Shown in pieces: positions 19,308 to 28,473 of a DNA stretch of 64,000 nucleotides. The DNA is taken from the NCBI RefSeq assembly GCF_001182825.2, contig NZ_LFYO02000003.1:248001-312000 (forward strand), written 5' to 3'. The notes beneath the pieces are model-generated. The model was not told the origin of the DNA. It did no database searches and was given only the letters and a program-made list of their open reading frames with translations. Each line of letters opens with the position of its first letter. The stretch's first letter is position 1. A program made the translations under genes and the position numbers. The DNA comes from Streptococcus sp. X13SY08. GTDB taxonomy: Bacteria; Bacillota; Bacilli; Lactobacillales; Streptococcaceae.

Positions 19308-20120
19308 CTATAGAAGAAGTTTTTCCAGTTCACGAGCGACACCGTCCTCGTCGTTATTAAACTCGGTCATGCGGTCAGCATACGGAATGAGGGTGTTACT
19401 AGCGTTTTTCATAGCATAGCCAATTCCTGCCAATTGTAGCATTTCAATATCGTTATGCTCGTCTCCGAAGGCAATTAAATCTTGCGGATCTGCCTGCAGT
19501 TGATCTAGAAGGTAAGTCAATCCGGCAGCTTTGGTCACTCCTTTGGCGCATGTTTCGAGAATGTTGAGTGGCCCACCCCAGGTGTTGATCTCGATTTCGT
19601 CGTTGAAGTAGTCCGTCATTTCAGCAGCTAATGCGTACTTATCTTGGGCATGTGTCTGCATGAGGATTGAATGGGGATTTTCTGTGATGAGATTGGGTTG
19701 AATGAGGGTTTCTGGGAGAATTTCCTCTACTCCGAATAGTTTCGGGTCAATTTTATCCAAATGTTGCTGGGTCACAAAGAATTTTTTCTTGTATTCACCT
19801 GCAATAAAATCTGCCTGAAATCGACGTTCTTGTTTCAAAAATTCAATTAGATACTGCTTATCAATGAGACTGGATTGCTCCCATTGCCATTTTTTATGAG
19901 GGATATGGACTAAAGAACCATTAAAATTAATCATAGGAGTATCCAATTGCAATTCCTTATAATAGCTGTCTGCCATTCGATATGGTCTTCCAGTTGCAAT
20001 AAGAACGATGTGACCGGCTTCTCTTACTCGTTTAATCGTTTGGATGGTATAGTGACTTAATTGGCTATCTGAGTTTAGCAGGGTACCGTCCAAATCTAAA
20101 GAAATAATTTTTTTCTTCAT
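19308..20120 (-). CDS. Cof-type HAD-superfamily sugar-phosphate phosphatase
   Basis: This is a cytoplasmic HAD phosphatase of the Cof/YbjI subfamily with unknown substrate. HAD motif I ISLDLDGTLLNSD (about residues 4-16), motif II IATGRP (about 43) and the C-terminal motif IV FGDEHNDIEML (about 220) are all present. The start is ATG 20120. There is no convincing ribosome binding site, and a TATAAT lies only 1 nt before the ATG, so the real transcription start may be further up. 270 aa. Confidence 0.85.
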   Translation of the reverse strand: MKKKIISLDLDGTLLNSDSQLSHYTIQTIKRVREAGHIVLIATGRPYRMADSYYKELQLDTPMINFNGSLVHIPHKKWQWEQSSLIDKQYLIEFLKQERRFQADFIAGEYKKKFFVTQQHLDKIDPKLFGVEEILPETLIQPNLITENPHSILMQTHAQDKYALAAEMTDYFNDEIEINTWGGPLNILETCAKGVTKAAGLTYLLDQLQADPQDLIAFGDEHNDIEMLQLAGIGYAMKNASNTLIPYADRMTEFNNDEDGVARELEKLLL

Positions 20121-20393
20121 ATTATATATACGTACAAATATCTTTCTTTTTTTATTTTCACTTTGAATATATTCAAAAAGTATACCAAAATCTAGGATGA
20201 TAATCAAAAATGAAGGAGAAATAGGCATGTTTGTGTATTTTTCACGACAATATTCGGTTTTTAATCATAAAATTCGGAATTTACTTTTATTTTTTATAAA
20301 ATGAAGCATTTTCTTAAATGAAATCATTGAAAAAAGAATAATTTTGGTTTATGATTTTAATATAGTTCGTAAAATAAGGAGATTTTTAGAAAA
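20121..20393 (+). promoter_or_regulatory. divergent intergenic region with the permease promoter
   Basis: A promoter for the permease is TTGAAA (20327-20332), 17 bp, TATGAT (20350-20355). The rest is very AT-rich. Two TTCGG pieces near 20,250-20,275 faintly resemble PurR boxes, but the spacing does not fit. No riboswitch core was found. Confidence 0.55.
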
Positions 20394-21842
20394 ATGGAAC
20401 AATTTTTCAAGCTAAAAGAACACGGAACAACCGTGTCAACTGAAATCATGGCAGGTTTGACGACTTTCTTCGCCATGAGTTATATTTTATTTGTTAACCC
20501 TGCCATCTTGGGTGCAGCAGGCATGCCGACACAAGCTGTTTTCTTGGCGACCATCATTTCTGCAGTTATTTCAACCCTTATCATGGGCTTGTTCGCAAAT
20601 GTACCTTATGCTTTGGCACCGGGGATGGGCTTGAATGCCTTCTTTACCTACACAGTGGTCTTTGGGCTTGGTTTTACTTGGCAAGAAGCGCTAGCCATGG
20701 TCTTTATCTGTGGTTTGTTCAATATTTTTATCACTGTCACAAAAGTTCGCAAGAGCATTATCAAAGCCATTCCCATTAGCCTTCAACATGCTATTGGTGG
20801 TGGTATCGGAGTTTTTGTTGCCTATCTCGGTTTTAAAAATGCCAATATCATTGATTTTTCATTATCAGCTGGCAATATCGTAGCCATTAATGGTGCTAGT
20901 CCAGATGTGGCTGATTTATCGCAAGGTGTTCAATCTATTGCTGCAAATGGTGGTGTGGTAGCTGCTATTTCTACCTTTACTGATCCAGCAGTACTTTTGG
21001 CCATCATCGGACTATTTCTCACAGCTATTTTGGTTATTAAAAATGTCCGTGGTGCTATCTTGATTGGGATCGTTGCAACGACTCTTCTTGGTATTCCAAT
21101 GGGGGTTGTAGATCTTTCAACAATTAGTTTTTCAAATAATATCGGTTCAGCCTTTGGCGAACTTGGTACAACTTTCTTCGCTGCTTTTGGTGGAATGGGC
21201 TCACTCTTTAGTGATTCAAGCCGCTTGCCACTTGTTCCCATGACGATTTTTGCATTCTCATTGTCAGATACATTTGACACACTTGGTACCTTCATTGGAA
21301 CTGGTCGTAAGACAGGTATCTTCTCTGCTGAAGATGAAAAAGCTCTTGAAAATTCTTCTGGATTCTCTTCAAAAATGGACCGTGCCCTCTTTGCGGATGC
21401 TATCGGTACCTCAATCGGTGCCCTCTTTGGTACATCCAATACAACCACTTATGTAGAGTCTGCAGCAGGTATTGCTGAAGGCGGACGTACTGGTTTGACA
21501 GCAGTGTCAACGGCAGTTACCTTCTTACTTTCCATTATTCTTTTGCCTATTATCGGAATTGTCCCTGCAGCAGCAACAGCACCTGCTTTGATTATCGTCG
21601 GTGTGATGATGGTTTCTTCTTTCCTTGATGTGGATTGGAGCAACTTCGAAGATGCGCTTCCAGCTTTCTTTGCAGCCTTCTTCATGGCTCTTTGCTATTC
21701 CATCTCATACGGTATTGCAGCGGCCTTTATCTTCTACTGTTTGGTAAAAGTAGTAAAAGGTCAAGCAAAAGACCTTCATCCTATTCTCTGGGGAGCAACA
21801 GCACTCTTTATCTTAAACTTTGTCATTTTGGCAATCTTATAA
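20394..21842 (+). CDS. NCS2-family purine (guanine/hypoxanthine/adenine) permease, AzgA/PbuG-like
   Basis: This is an integral membrane nucleobase transporter of 482 aa with about 12-14 hydrophobic segments. AzgA-type signatures are visible: EIMAGLTTFFAMSYILFVNP (about residues 17-36), ALAPGMGLNAFFTYTVV (about 75-90), GIGVFVAYLGF, and the FSLSDTFDTLGTFIGTGRKTG region (about 285-305) followed by FGTSNTTTYVESAAGIAEGGRTG. This combination distinguishes AzgA/PbuG from uracil or xanthine permeases. Exact substrate preference is not readable. It is a monocistronic unit. Confidence 0.88.
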   Translation: MEQFFKLKEHGTTVSTEIMAGLTTFFAMSYILFVNPAILGAAGMPTQAVFLATIISAVISTLIMGLFANVPYALAPGMGLNAFFTYTVVFGLGFTWQEALAMVFICGLFNIFITVTKVRKSIIKAIPISLQHAIGGGIGVFVAYLGFKNANIIDFSLSAGNIVAINGASPDVADLSQGVQSIAANGGVVAAISTFTDPAVLLAIIGLFLTAILVIKNVRGAILIGIVATTLLGIPMGVVDLSTISFSNNIGSAFGELGTTFFAAFGGMGSLFSDSSRLPLVPMTIFAFSLSDTFDTLGTFIGTGRKTGIFSAEDEKALENSSGFSSKMDRALFADAIGTSIGALFGTSNTTTYVESAAGIAEGGRTGLTAVSTAVTFLLSIILLPIIGIVPAAATAPALIIVGVMMVSSFLDVDWSNFEDALPAFFAAFFMALCYSISYGIAAAFIFYCLVKVVKGQAKDLHPILWGATALFILNFVILAIL

Positions 21843-21903
21843 TCAAACTATCGTGCTATCGAAATTCATCAGTTGATCTGGTGAATTTTTTTGAAAAAAA
21901 TCC

Positions 21904-21953
21904 TTGACAAGAAAAAGGAAAACGGTTACAATTTAAAATGTGAGAACGGTTCC
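21904..21953 (+). promoter_or_regulatory. rbs operon promoter with two LacI-type operator motifs
   Basis: TTGACA (21904-21909) and TACAAT (21927-21932) are 17 bp apart. AAAACGGTTACA overlaps the spacer/-10, and a second GAACGGTTCC lies at 21944-21953. Both are CG-centred half-palindromes of the kind bound by LacI-family proteins. RbsR autoregulation or CcpA are both possible. Confidence 0.75.
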
Positions 21954-21977
21954 AAAAAAATTGAGAAGGAGATTGAA

Positions 21978-22840
21978 ATGGCAACCATTAAGCAAGTAGC
22001 CCAAGAAGCTGGCGTATCAAAGTCCACTGTTTCAAGATATATTTCTCAAAAAGGCTATGTGGGTGACGAAGCACGGCAAAAAATCAAATCAGCCATTGAA
22101 AAACTGCATTATAATCCAAATGTGCTGGCTCAATCCTTGAAAACAAAGAAAAATCAATTAGTAGGTCTCTTACTTCCAGATATTTCCAATCCCTTTTTCC
22201 ACGATTGGCGCGAGGTGCGCAAGAATTTTTAAAAGAACAGGGCTACCGAGTGATGTTGGGGAGTCTCTCCGATAGTGCTGTGCTGGAAGAAGAGTATCTG
22301 CATGTTTTACTACAGAGTAATGCAGCGGGCATTATCACAACGCATGATTTTACTCTGCAACACCCTGAAATTACAATTCCTGTGGTCGTTGTTGACCGTG
22401 TTGGTCAAGAAACGCAATATGGCGTCTTTTCTGATAATAAAGCTGGTGGCCGTTTGGCTGCGGAAGCGATTTGTCAGGCAGGTGCCAAAAATATTTTATT
22501 GATTCGAGGTCCTCTTGATGGAGCTGAAAATATCAACCAGCGTTTTGAAGCCAGTCGCTCTTATCTGATGAAACAAGACAGGAACTTTTCTATTTGTGAT
22601 AGCGATAGTTTTGATTTTGAACGGATTCAAAAAGAAGCGCGTGTCTACTTAGAAGAGTTTCCTGAGGTTGACAGTATTATTGCACCTTCGGATATTCATG
22701 CCATCGCTTATATTCATGAATTATTGTCACGAGGAAAGCGAATTCCTGAGGATGTTCAGGTGATTGGCTATGATGATATCTTGATGAGTCAATTTATTTA
22801 TCCATCTTTGTCAACCATTCACCAATCTTCCTATCAATAA
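21978..22840 (+). pseudogene. rbsR: LacI-family ribose operon repressor RbsR, frameshifted and C-terminally truncated
   Basis: RbsR represses ribose uptake genes. The N-terminal helix-turn-helix is classic (ATIKQVAQEAGVSKSTVSRYI), followed by the periplasmic-binding-like domain (GLLLPDISNPFF...). At about 22,203 one C is missing: FF-PRLARGAQEFL continues one frame over. The gene then ends abruptly at 22840 (TIHQSSYQ stop) because its last roughly 40 codons and the rbsK start are deleted. It is the first gene of the rbs operon. ATG 21978 follows AGAAGGAG. Confidence 0.85.
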
Positions 22841-23619
22841 GATTGTTGTAGTAGGAAGTGTCTCCATGGATTTGGTCATGGAGACAAACCGAGTTGCAGA
22901 GCAAGGGGAGACGGTTTTTGGAGAGCGTTTTTCCATGGTTCCTGGTGGTAAAGGAGCCAATCAGGCAGTAGCTCTAGGGCGTCTGCAGACAGAAGAAGAT
23001 CAAGTTTCCATGCTGGGAGCGGTCGGGAATGACTCTTTTGGTCCGATTTTATTAGAAAATTTGAAGAAAAATCAAGTGATTGCGGACCATGTGGGAACGG
23101 TACGCAGATATGGTTGTCTTGCAAAATGAAGTTCCACACGAAGTCAATCTTTCCATTGCTCGTTTTTGCAAAGAAAAGGGAGTGAAGGTTCTCTATAATC
23201 CTGCCCCTGCTCGTTCTACTGATTTGGAGATGCTTGACTTTGTTGATTTCATCACTCCTAATGAGCATGAGTGTCAAGAATTATTCCCTGATAAAAGCTT
23301 GAAAGATGTGGTGGCATCTTACTCGAATAAATTGATTGTGACACTTGGAACCAAAGGTTCTATTTTCCACGATGAAGAAGAATTGCAGGAAATTCCGGCT
23401 ATTCCAGCTCAAGCGGTAGATACGACAGGTGCTGGAGATACCTTTAATGCAGGTTTGGCCTACGCTATTTCAAAAGGATTGAAGATTAAAGAGGCGTTAG
23501 CTTTTGCAACAATTGCGTCCCAACTATCGGTTCAAAAATTTGGTGCCCAAGGTGGCATGCCATATCTTAAGGAAATGAAGGAGCATCCAAAATATGAAAA
23601 AAACTTGCATTTTGAATAG
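22833..23619 (+). pseudogene. rbsK: ribokinase RbsK, start codon lost and internally deleted
   Basis: Ribokinase phosphorylates ribose on C5. The frame begins N-K-IVVVGSVSMDLVM directly fused to the rbsR tail, without its ATG. The substrate motif GGKGANQAVALGRL and the catalytic GAGDTFNAGLAYA (about 23,430-23,465) are present. At about 23,098, between DHVGTV and ADMVVLQNEVP, around 120 nt are missing and the frame changes. The 3' end overlaps rbsD by 26 nt, as in many rbs operons. Confidence 0.85.
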
Positions 23620-23992
23620 TAACATTGCAAAATTAGCAGCAGATTTGGGACATACTGACAGAGTCTGTATAGGGGATTTGGGCTTACCCGTTCCATCGGG
23701 AGTAGAAAAAATTGATTTAGCCGTAGTCTCTGGTCAACCAACTTTTCAAGATGTTCTGGACATGTATCTGGAACATATCGTGGTAGAAAAAGTCATTTTA
23801 GCAGAAGAAATTAAGACAGTTAATCCAGATCAATGGCAAGCAATTTTAGATAAATTGGGAAATCAAGTGGAAGTGATCTATGTCTCTCATGAGGACTTGA
23901 AAAGAGCGAATCATGAGGTCAAGGCGGTCATTCGTACAGGTGAAAATACGCCTTATTCCAACATTATTCTACAATCTGGTGTGACCATCTAG
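23594..23992 (+). CDS. rbsD: D-ribose pyranase RbsD
   Basis: RbsD interconverts beta-pyranose and beta-furanose forms of ribose so that ribokinase can use it. The 132-aa protein has the catalytic His in DLGHTDRVCIGDLGLPVP (about residue 20) and the conserved C-terminus AVIRTGENTPYSNIIL. It overlaps rbsK and is followed 14 nt later by rbsA. It is intact. Confidence 0.93.
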   Translation: MKKTCILNSNIAKLAADLGHTDRVCIGDLGLPVPSGVEKIDLAVVSGQPTFQDVLDMYLEHIVVEKVILAEEIKTVNPDQWQAILDKLGNQVEVIYVSHEDLKRANHEVKAVIRTGENTPYSNIILQSGVTI

Positions 23993-24006
23993 AAAGGAAG
24001 TAGTCA

Positions 24007-25485
24007 ATGAAAATTGAAATGACGGGCATTTCTAAATCATTTGGAAATAACCGAGTCTTGGAGAGTATTGATCTAGTACTTCGTTCTAGTGAAATTCATG
24101 CTCTTATGGGGGAAAATGGTGCAGGGAAATCGACCCTGATGAACATTTTGACAGGTTTGTTCCCAGCGACTTCAGGGACCATATTTATTGATGGTAAGGA
24201 AACTACCTTTTCAAATCCGCAAGAAGCAGAGCGCTTTGGGATTAGCTTTATTCACCAAGAAATGAATACTTGGCCAGATATGACCGTTCTGGAAAATTTA
24301 TTTTTGGGACGAGAAATCAAAACAAAATTGGGGCTTCTGGACCAGACTGCCATGCGAACAAAAGCAAAAGAGGCTTTCCAACGTCTGGGAGTCACCATTC
24401 CACTCAACACCATTATTGGAGACTTATCTGTTGGGCAACAGCAAATGATTGAAATTGCCAAAAGTTTACTGTCAGATGTTTCCCTTCTTATCATGGATGA
24501 ACCGACGGCTGCCCTGACAGATCGTGAAACGGAAAGCTTATTTGCTATTATTCGTAGTTTGAAGGCTGAGGGTGTCGGGATAGTTTATATTTCTCACCGC
24601 ATGGAGGAAATTTTCCAGATTACAGATCTTGTGACAGTCATGCGTGATGGAATTGTAGTGGATACCAAAGAAACTGCTCAAACCAATCCTGATGAATTGG
24701 TTAAGAAAATGGTTGGGCGTGAGATTGACGACTATTATCCAGAAAAAACAGCGACTCTTGGGGAAGTTGTATTTGAAGCAAGCAATCTGACAGGCAAGGC
24801 ATTTCAAGATGTTTCATTCCAGGTTCGAAGCGGAGAAATTCTTGGTTTTTCAGGATTGATGGGAGCAGGTCGAACAGAAGTCATGCGGGCGATTTTTGGT
24901 ATTGATCCACTTTTTGCAGGAGAAATGAAGTTAAATGGAGAAACTCTGCAGATTCAAGAACCTACGCAAGCTATCGCAAAGGGGATTGGATTCTTAACAG
25001 AAGACCGAAAAGAAGAGGGACTCATTTTAGATTTTTCTCTCAAGGATAATATGACCTTGCCTAGCATCAAGGATTTTAGTCCAAAAGGTTTCTTCGACGA
25101 GAAAACGAGTACAGATTTTGTGCAAAGTTTGATTGAACGCTTGCGGATCAAATCGGGAACACCTACTATGCCCGTGGGCAATTTATCGGGAGGCAATCAG
25201 CAAGAAGTTATCTTATCCAAATGGATTGGAATTGCTCCGAAAGTGCTGATTCTTGATGAACCGACACGCGGTGTTGACGTTGGTGCCAAACGTGAAATCT
25301 ATCAATTGATGAATGAATTGGCAGAACGTGGAGTTCCGATTATCATGGTGTCTTCAGACTTACCTGAGGTTTTGGGAGTGAGTGATCGGATTTTGGTCAT
25401 GCACGAAGGAAAAATTAACGGAGAATTAAGCCGTAGAGAAGCGACACAAGAAAAAGTCATGCAGTTGGCAACAGGAGGAAAATAA
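24007..25485 (+). CDS. rbsA: ribose ABC transporter ATP-binding protein RbsA (tandem ATPase)
   Basis: RbsA powers ribose import. The 492-aa protein has two nucleotide-binding domains. N-terminal: Walker A GENGAGKST (about 34-42), signature LSVGQQQ, Walker B LLIMDEPTAALT. C-terminal: degenerate Walker A GLMGAGRTE (about 283), signature LSGGNQQE, Walker B VLILDEPTRGVD. The degenerate second site is normal for the RbsA/MglA class. It is intact, and rbsC begins 2 nt after the stop. Confidence 0.94.
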   Translation: MKIEMTGISKSFGNNRVLESIDLVLRSSEIHALMGENGAGKSTLMNILTGLFPATSGTIFIDGKETTFSNPQEAERFGISFIHQEMNTWPDMTVLENLFLGREIKTKLGLLDQTAMRTKAKEAFQRLGVTIPLNTIIGDLSVGQQQMIEIAKSLLSDVSLLIMDEPTAALTDRETESLFAIIRSLKAEGVGIVYISHRMEEIFQITDLVTVMRDGIVVDTKETAQTNPDELVKKMVGREIDDYYPEKTATLGEVVFEASNLTGKAFQDVSFQVRSGEILGFSGLMGAGRTEVMRAIFGIDPLFAGEMKLNGETLQIQEPTQAIAKGIGFLTEDRKEEGLILDFSLKDNMTLPSIKDFSPKGFFDEKTSTDFVQSLIERLRIKSGTPTMPVGNLSGGNQQEVILSKWIGIAPKVLILDEPTRGVDVGAKREIYQLMNELAERGVPIIMVSSDLPEVLGVSDRILVMHEGKINGELSRREATQEKVMQLATGGK

Positions 25486-25487
25486 CA

Positions 25488-26432
25488 GTGAAACAAGTGA
25501 TGAAATATATGTCGGAGTTGACGACTCTGATGGCTTTGATTGGATTGATGATCATTATCACCATCATGAATCCTAATTTTTTAACCACTAATAACCCACT
25601 CAATCTTTTGCTCCAAGTGACAGCAAATGGATTTATCGCCTTTGGGATGACTTTTGTTATCTTAACTGGTGGAATTGACTTGTCCGTTGGTTCTGTCTTG
25701 GCTTTATCCAGTGCCTTGTCAGCAGGTTTGATTGCAGGTGGTTTTCCAGTTCCAATCGCGATTTTAGCCGCGGTTCTACTAGGTGGCATTTTTGGAATGT
25801 TGAATGGGTTGCTGGTGGCTTATGGCAAGTTAGCGCCTTTCATTGTTACCTTGGCGACCATGACAATCTTTAGAGGGGCGACACTGGTCTATACAAATGG
25901 AAACCCTATGACACATGGATTGAGTGATAGTTTCTTATTCCAATTCTTGGGACAAGGTTATATTGTTGGGATTCCTTTCCCAGTTATCTTAATGTTCTTA
26001 GTGTTTGTTATCTTATACGTCTTACTTCATAAAACAGCCTTTGGGAAATCTGTCTACGCGCTAGGAGGCAATGAAAAAGCAGCGTACATCTCAGGTGTCA
26101 AGTTGAACAAAGTTAAAATCATTATTTACACCATTTCGGGAATGATGGCAGCCATCTCTGGATTGATTATCACTTCTCGATTGAGTTCGGCACAACCTAC
26201 AGCAGGTGCAAGCTATGAGATGGATGCGATTGCGGCTGTTGTCTTAGGTGGAACCTCTTTATCAGGCGGTAAAGGTCGCATTCTAGGAACCTTGATTGGG
26301 GCATTGATTGTCGGTGTTCTGAATAATGGTTTGAATATTATCGGTGTATCAGCCTTCTGGCAACAAGTTGTCAAAGGGATTGTCATTTTAATTGCAGTTC
26401 TACTTGATCGTTTTAAAGTAGCAAAATCATAA
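25488..26432 (+). CDS. rbsC: ribose ABC transporter permease RbsC
   Basis: This 314-aa integral membrane subunit has about 8-10 hydrophobic segments. Family signatures: FVILTGGIDLSVGSVLALSS (about residues 57-75) and GKSVYALGGNEKAAYISGVKLNKVK (about 184-208), which holds the EAA-like coupling loop, then AVVLGGTSLSGGKGRI. The start is GTG 25488 behind AGGAGG that lies inside the end of rbsA, indicating coupling. Confidence 0.93.
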   Translation: MKQVMKYMSELTTLMALIGLMIIITIMNPNFLTTNNPLNLLLQVTANGFIAFGMTFVILTGGIDLSVGSVLALSSALSAGLIAGGFPVPIAILAAVLLGGIFGMLNGLLVAYGKLAPFIVTLATMTIFRGATLVYTNGNPMTHGLSDSFLFQFLGQGYIVGIPFPVILMFLVFVILYVLLHKTAFGKSVYALGGNEKAAYISGVKLNKVKIIIYTISGMMAAISGLIITSRLSSAQPTAGASYEMDAIAAVVLGGTSLSGGKGRILGTLIGALIVGVLNNGLNIIGVSAFWQQVVKGIVILIAVLLDRFKVAKS

Positions 26433-26444
26433 AGGAGTTTTAAC

Positions 26445-27412
26445 ATGAAATCTACAAAAAAATCGGCTTTTTTGCCCTCATCGTCTCATTTATTCTTGTC
26501 CTAACAGCTTGTGGAGCAACTGGTCTGGGCAATGGTGCTGGAAAATCTTCTGGTGAAGTAACGAAAAAAGAAGCCAAAGAATTGAACTTGGGTGTATCTA
26601 TTTCAACGACCAATAATCCTTATTTTGTGGCCATGAAAGATGGTTTGGATGGCTATGTAAAAGAAACAGGAGTTAGTTTGAAAGTTGCTGACGCTCAAGA
26701 TGATGCAGCACGCCAAGCGAATGATGTGCAAAATTTCATCAGTCAAAATGTTGATGCTATTTTGATTAACCCAGTTGACTCAGATGCCATTGTTCCGGCT
26801 ATCAAAGCAGCCAATACTGCCAATATTCCAGCTATTTTGATTGACCGCGGTAGTAACGGTGGAGAAGTATTGACAACTGTAGCATCTGATAACGTGGAAG
26901 CAGGTAAAATGGCTGCAGATTTTGTTGTAAAACAATTGGGTGAAAAAGCAAAAGCCGTTGAGTTGTCAGGCGTACCTGGTGCCTCAGCAACTGTCGACCG
27001 CGGAGAAGGTTTCAACAGCGTCGCAAAAGAAAAACTAGATGTTTTATCTAGCCAATCTGCAAACTTTGACCGTGCCCAAGCCCTTAATACGACACAAAAT
27101 ATGATTCAAGCTAACAAAGATGTGCAAGTGATTTTTGCTCAAAATGATGAAATGGCACTTGGGGCATCTCAAGCTGTTAAATCTGCTGGCTTGCAAAATG
27201 TTTTAATTGTTGGTATTGATGGGCAACCAGATGCTCATGATGCAATTGAAAAGGGCGATATAACTGCCACAATCGCTCAACAACCAGCTAAAATGGGTGA
27301 AATTGCTATCCAAGCAGCCATTGATCATTATCAAGGAAAAGAAGTGGAAAAAGAAACCGTTTCTCCAATTTACTTGGTAACCAAAGAAAATGTAGCCCAA
27401 TATAACTGGTAA
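26445..27412 (+). pseudogene. rbsB: ribose ABC transporter substrate-binding lipoprotein RbsB, frameshifted in the signal peptide
   Basis: RbsB binds ribose outside the membrane. ATG 26445 follows AAAGGAG, but the frame reads MKSTKKSAFLPSSSHLFLS-stop. One base over, the sequence is a textbook lipoprotein signal: GFFALIVSFILVLTACG, with the lipobox LTAC. The A-run at 26456-26462 has 7 A; 8 would restore the frame. The mature protein (NLGVSISTTNNPYF..., VNPVDSDAIVPAI-like, IDRG, GIDGQPDA) is intact in the shifted frame. Confidence 0.88.
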
Positions 27413-27427
27413 TTTGTAACTATTTGA

Positions 27428-27457
27428 CCCCATCCGTTTTCCAGATGGGGTTCTTTT
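27428..27457 (+). terminator. rbs operon terminator
   Basis: CCCCATC (27428-27434) pairs with GATGGGG (27444-27450), followed by TTCTTTT. It lies 15 nt after the rbsB stop. Confidence 0.85.
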
Positions 27458-27473
27458 CTGTCAAAAAATGACA

Positions 27474-27503
27474 AATGTATCCTTCTGTGCTATAATGTTG
27501 ACC
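27474..27503 (+). promoter_or_regulatory. tsaE promoter placing transcription start next to the ATG
   Basis: TATAAT at 27491-27496 with an ATGACA -35 17 bp upstream. The usual start point, 6-8 nt past the -10, falls at about 27503, one base before the tsaE ATG. This predicts a leaderless mRNA, and no ribosome binding site is visible. Confidence 0.55.
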
Positions 27504-27944
27504 ATGTATAGTCAAAATGAAGCCGAATTAATTTCCATCGGAAATCGCATTGGACAACTTCTTGAAGCTGGCCATGTTCTGGTCTTATCTGGAGATTTAG
27601 GTGCAGGGAAAACTACTTTAACCAAGGGAATTGCCAAAGGGCTGGATATCCGTCAAATGATTAAAAGTCCAACCTACACCATCGTCCGTGAGTACGAAGG
27701 ACGTTTGCCTCTTTATCACTTAGATGTCTATCGTATAGGGAATGATCCCGATTCTATTGATTTAGACGACTTTCTTTATGGGAATGGCGTGACAATCATT
27801 GAATGGGGGGAACTACTAGATGCCTCTATTCTGGGTGATTACTTGCTCATTCGTTTGGAAAAAGTGGATGATGGCAGAGCTTTAGAATTCGAGGACCATG
27901 GGCCACGGAGCCATGCTTTAAAGGAGGCGATCCTCGGTGGTTGA
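27504..27944 (+). CDS. tsaE: tRNA t6A37 threonylcarbamoyltransferase complex ATPase TsaE
   Basis: TsaE is the essential ATPase that works with TsaB and TsaD to make t6A37 on ANN-decoding tRNAs. The 146-aa protein has Walker A SGDLGAGKTTLTKGIAKGL (about residues 30-48), the SPTYTIVREYEG switch-like stretch, HLDVYRI and IIEWGE. ATG 27504 (MYSQNEAELISIG) is the natural start. A longer frame from 27468 would sit on the promoter. The next gene overlaps its end by 8 nt. Confidence 0.92.
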   Translation: MYSQNEAELISIGNRIGQLLEAGHVLVLSGDLGAGKTTLTKGIAKGLDIRQMIKSPTYTIVREYEGRLPLYHLDVYRIGNDPDSIDLDDFLYGNGVTIIEWGELLDASILGDYLLIRLEKVDDGRALEFEDHGPRSHALKEAILGG

Positions 27945-28473
27945 ACATGAAATTTTCTTTGAAGAAGCGGAACCAGAGGATGCGCAATCCATCATTGAAT
28001 TTATGAAGGATGTTGCCCATGAGACGGATGCCATTGTGTTAGAAGAAGATGATTTTCCTCTGAATCATCAACAAATGGCCGTCTTTTTAGACGACAGTCT
28101 TTGTCGTTTAGATCAGCTTTGCTTTGTAGCAAAAATGAATGGAGACATTATTGGCCTTATCAATGTCCGAACTGCGAGAACCTACACTTTGTCGCATATA
28201 GGAGATGTTTTCATTGCCGTTAAAAAAGCTTACTGGGGGCATGGACTTGGTCGTATACTGCTGGAAGAGACCGTGGAGTGGGCGAGACGAAATCAAGTTT
28301 TAAAACGTTTAGAGTTAACTGTTCAGGTTCAAAATGAACGGGCGGTTAATCTCTATCATTCAGTTGACTTTGCTATTGAGGGCACAAAGAAACGTGGTGC
28401 ACGAACAATAAAAGGAGAGTGGCTAGACCTTTATGATATGGGTCTGCTCATAGATGAAGATGACAATTGGTAA
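27937..28473 (+). CDS. GNAT-family N-acetyltransferase
   Basis: This 178-aa acetyltransferase has an N-terminal EEAEPEDAQSIIEFMKDVA and the acetyl-CoA binding motif AVKKAYWGHGLGRILLEETVEWA (about residues 90-113), then ELTVQVQNERAVNLYHSVDFAIEGT, as in RimJ/RimL-like and spermidine-type enzymes. The substrate is unknown. The start is GTG/TTG-like around 27937 with AGGAGG inside the tsaE end. It overlaps tsaE upstream and the LCP gene downstream by 20 nt, so the three are one operon. Confidence 0.85.
   Translation: MVEHEIFFEEAEPEDAQSIIEFMKDVAHETDAIVLEEDDFPLNHQQMAVFLDDSLCRLDQLCFVAKMNGDIIGLINVRTARTYTLSHIGDVFIAVKKAYWGHGLGRILLEETVEWARRNQVLKRLELTVQVQNERAVNLYHSVDFAIEGTKKRGARTIKGEWLDLYDMGLLIDEDDNW

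Noticed and set aside
20229-20393. PurR boxes or a purine riboswitch before the NCS2 permease
   Set aside because: TTCGG pieces are present but not in CGAA-TTCG spacing, and no purine aptamer core was seen.
22195-22215. Programmed ribosomal frameshifting in rbsR
   Set aside because: No slippery heptamer with downstream structure; a missing C in a CCC run explains it.
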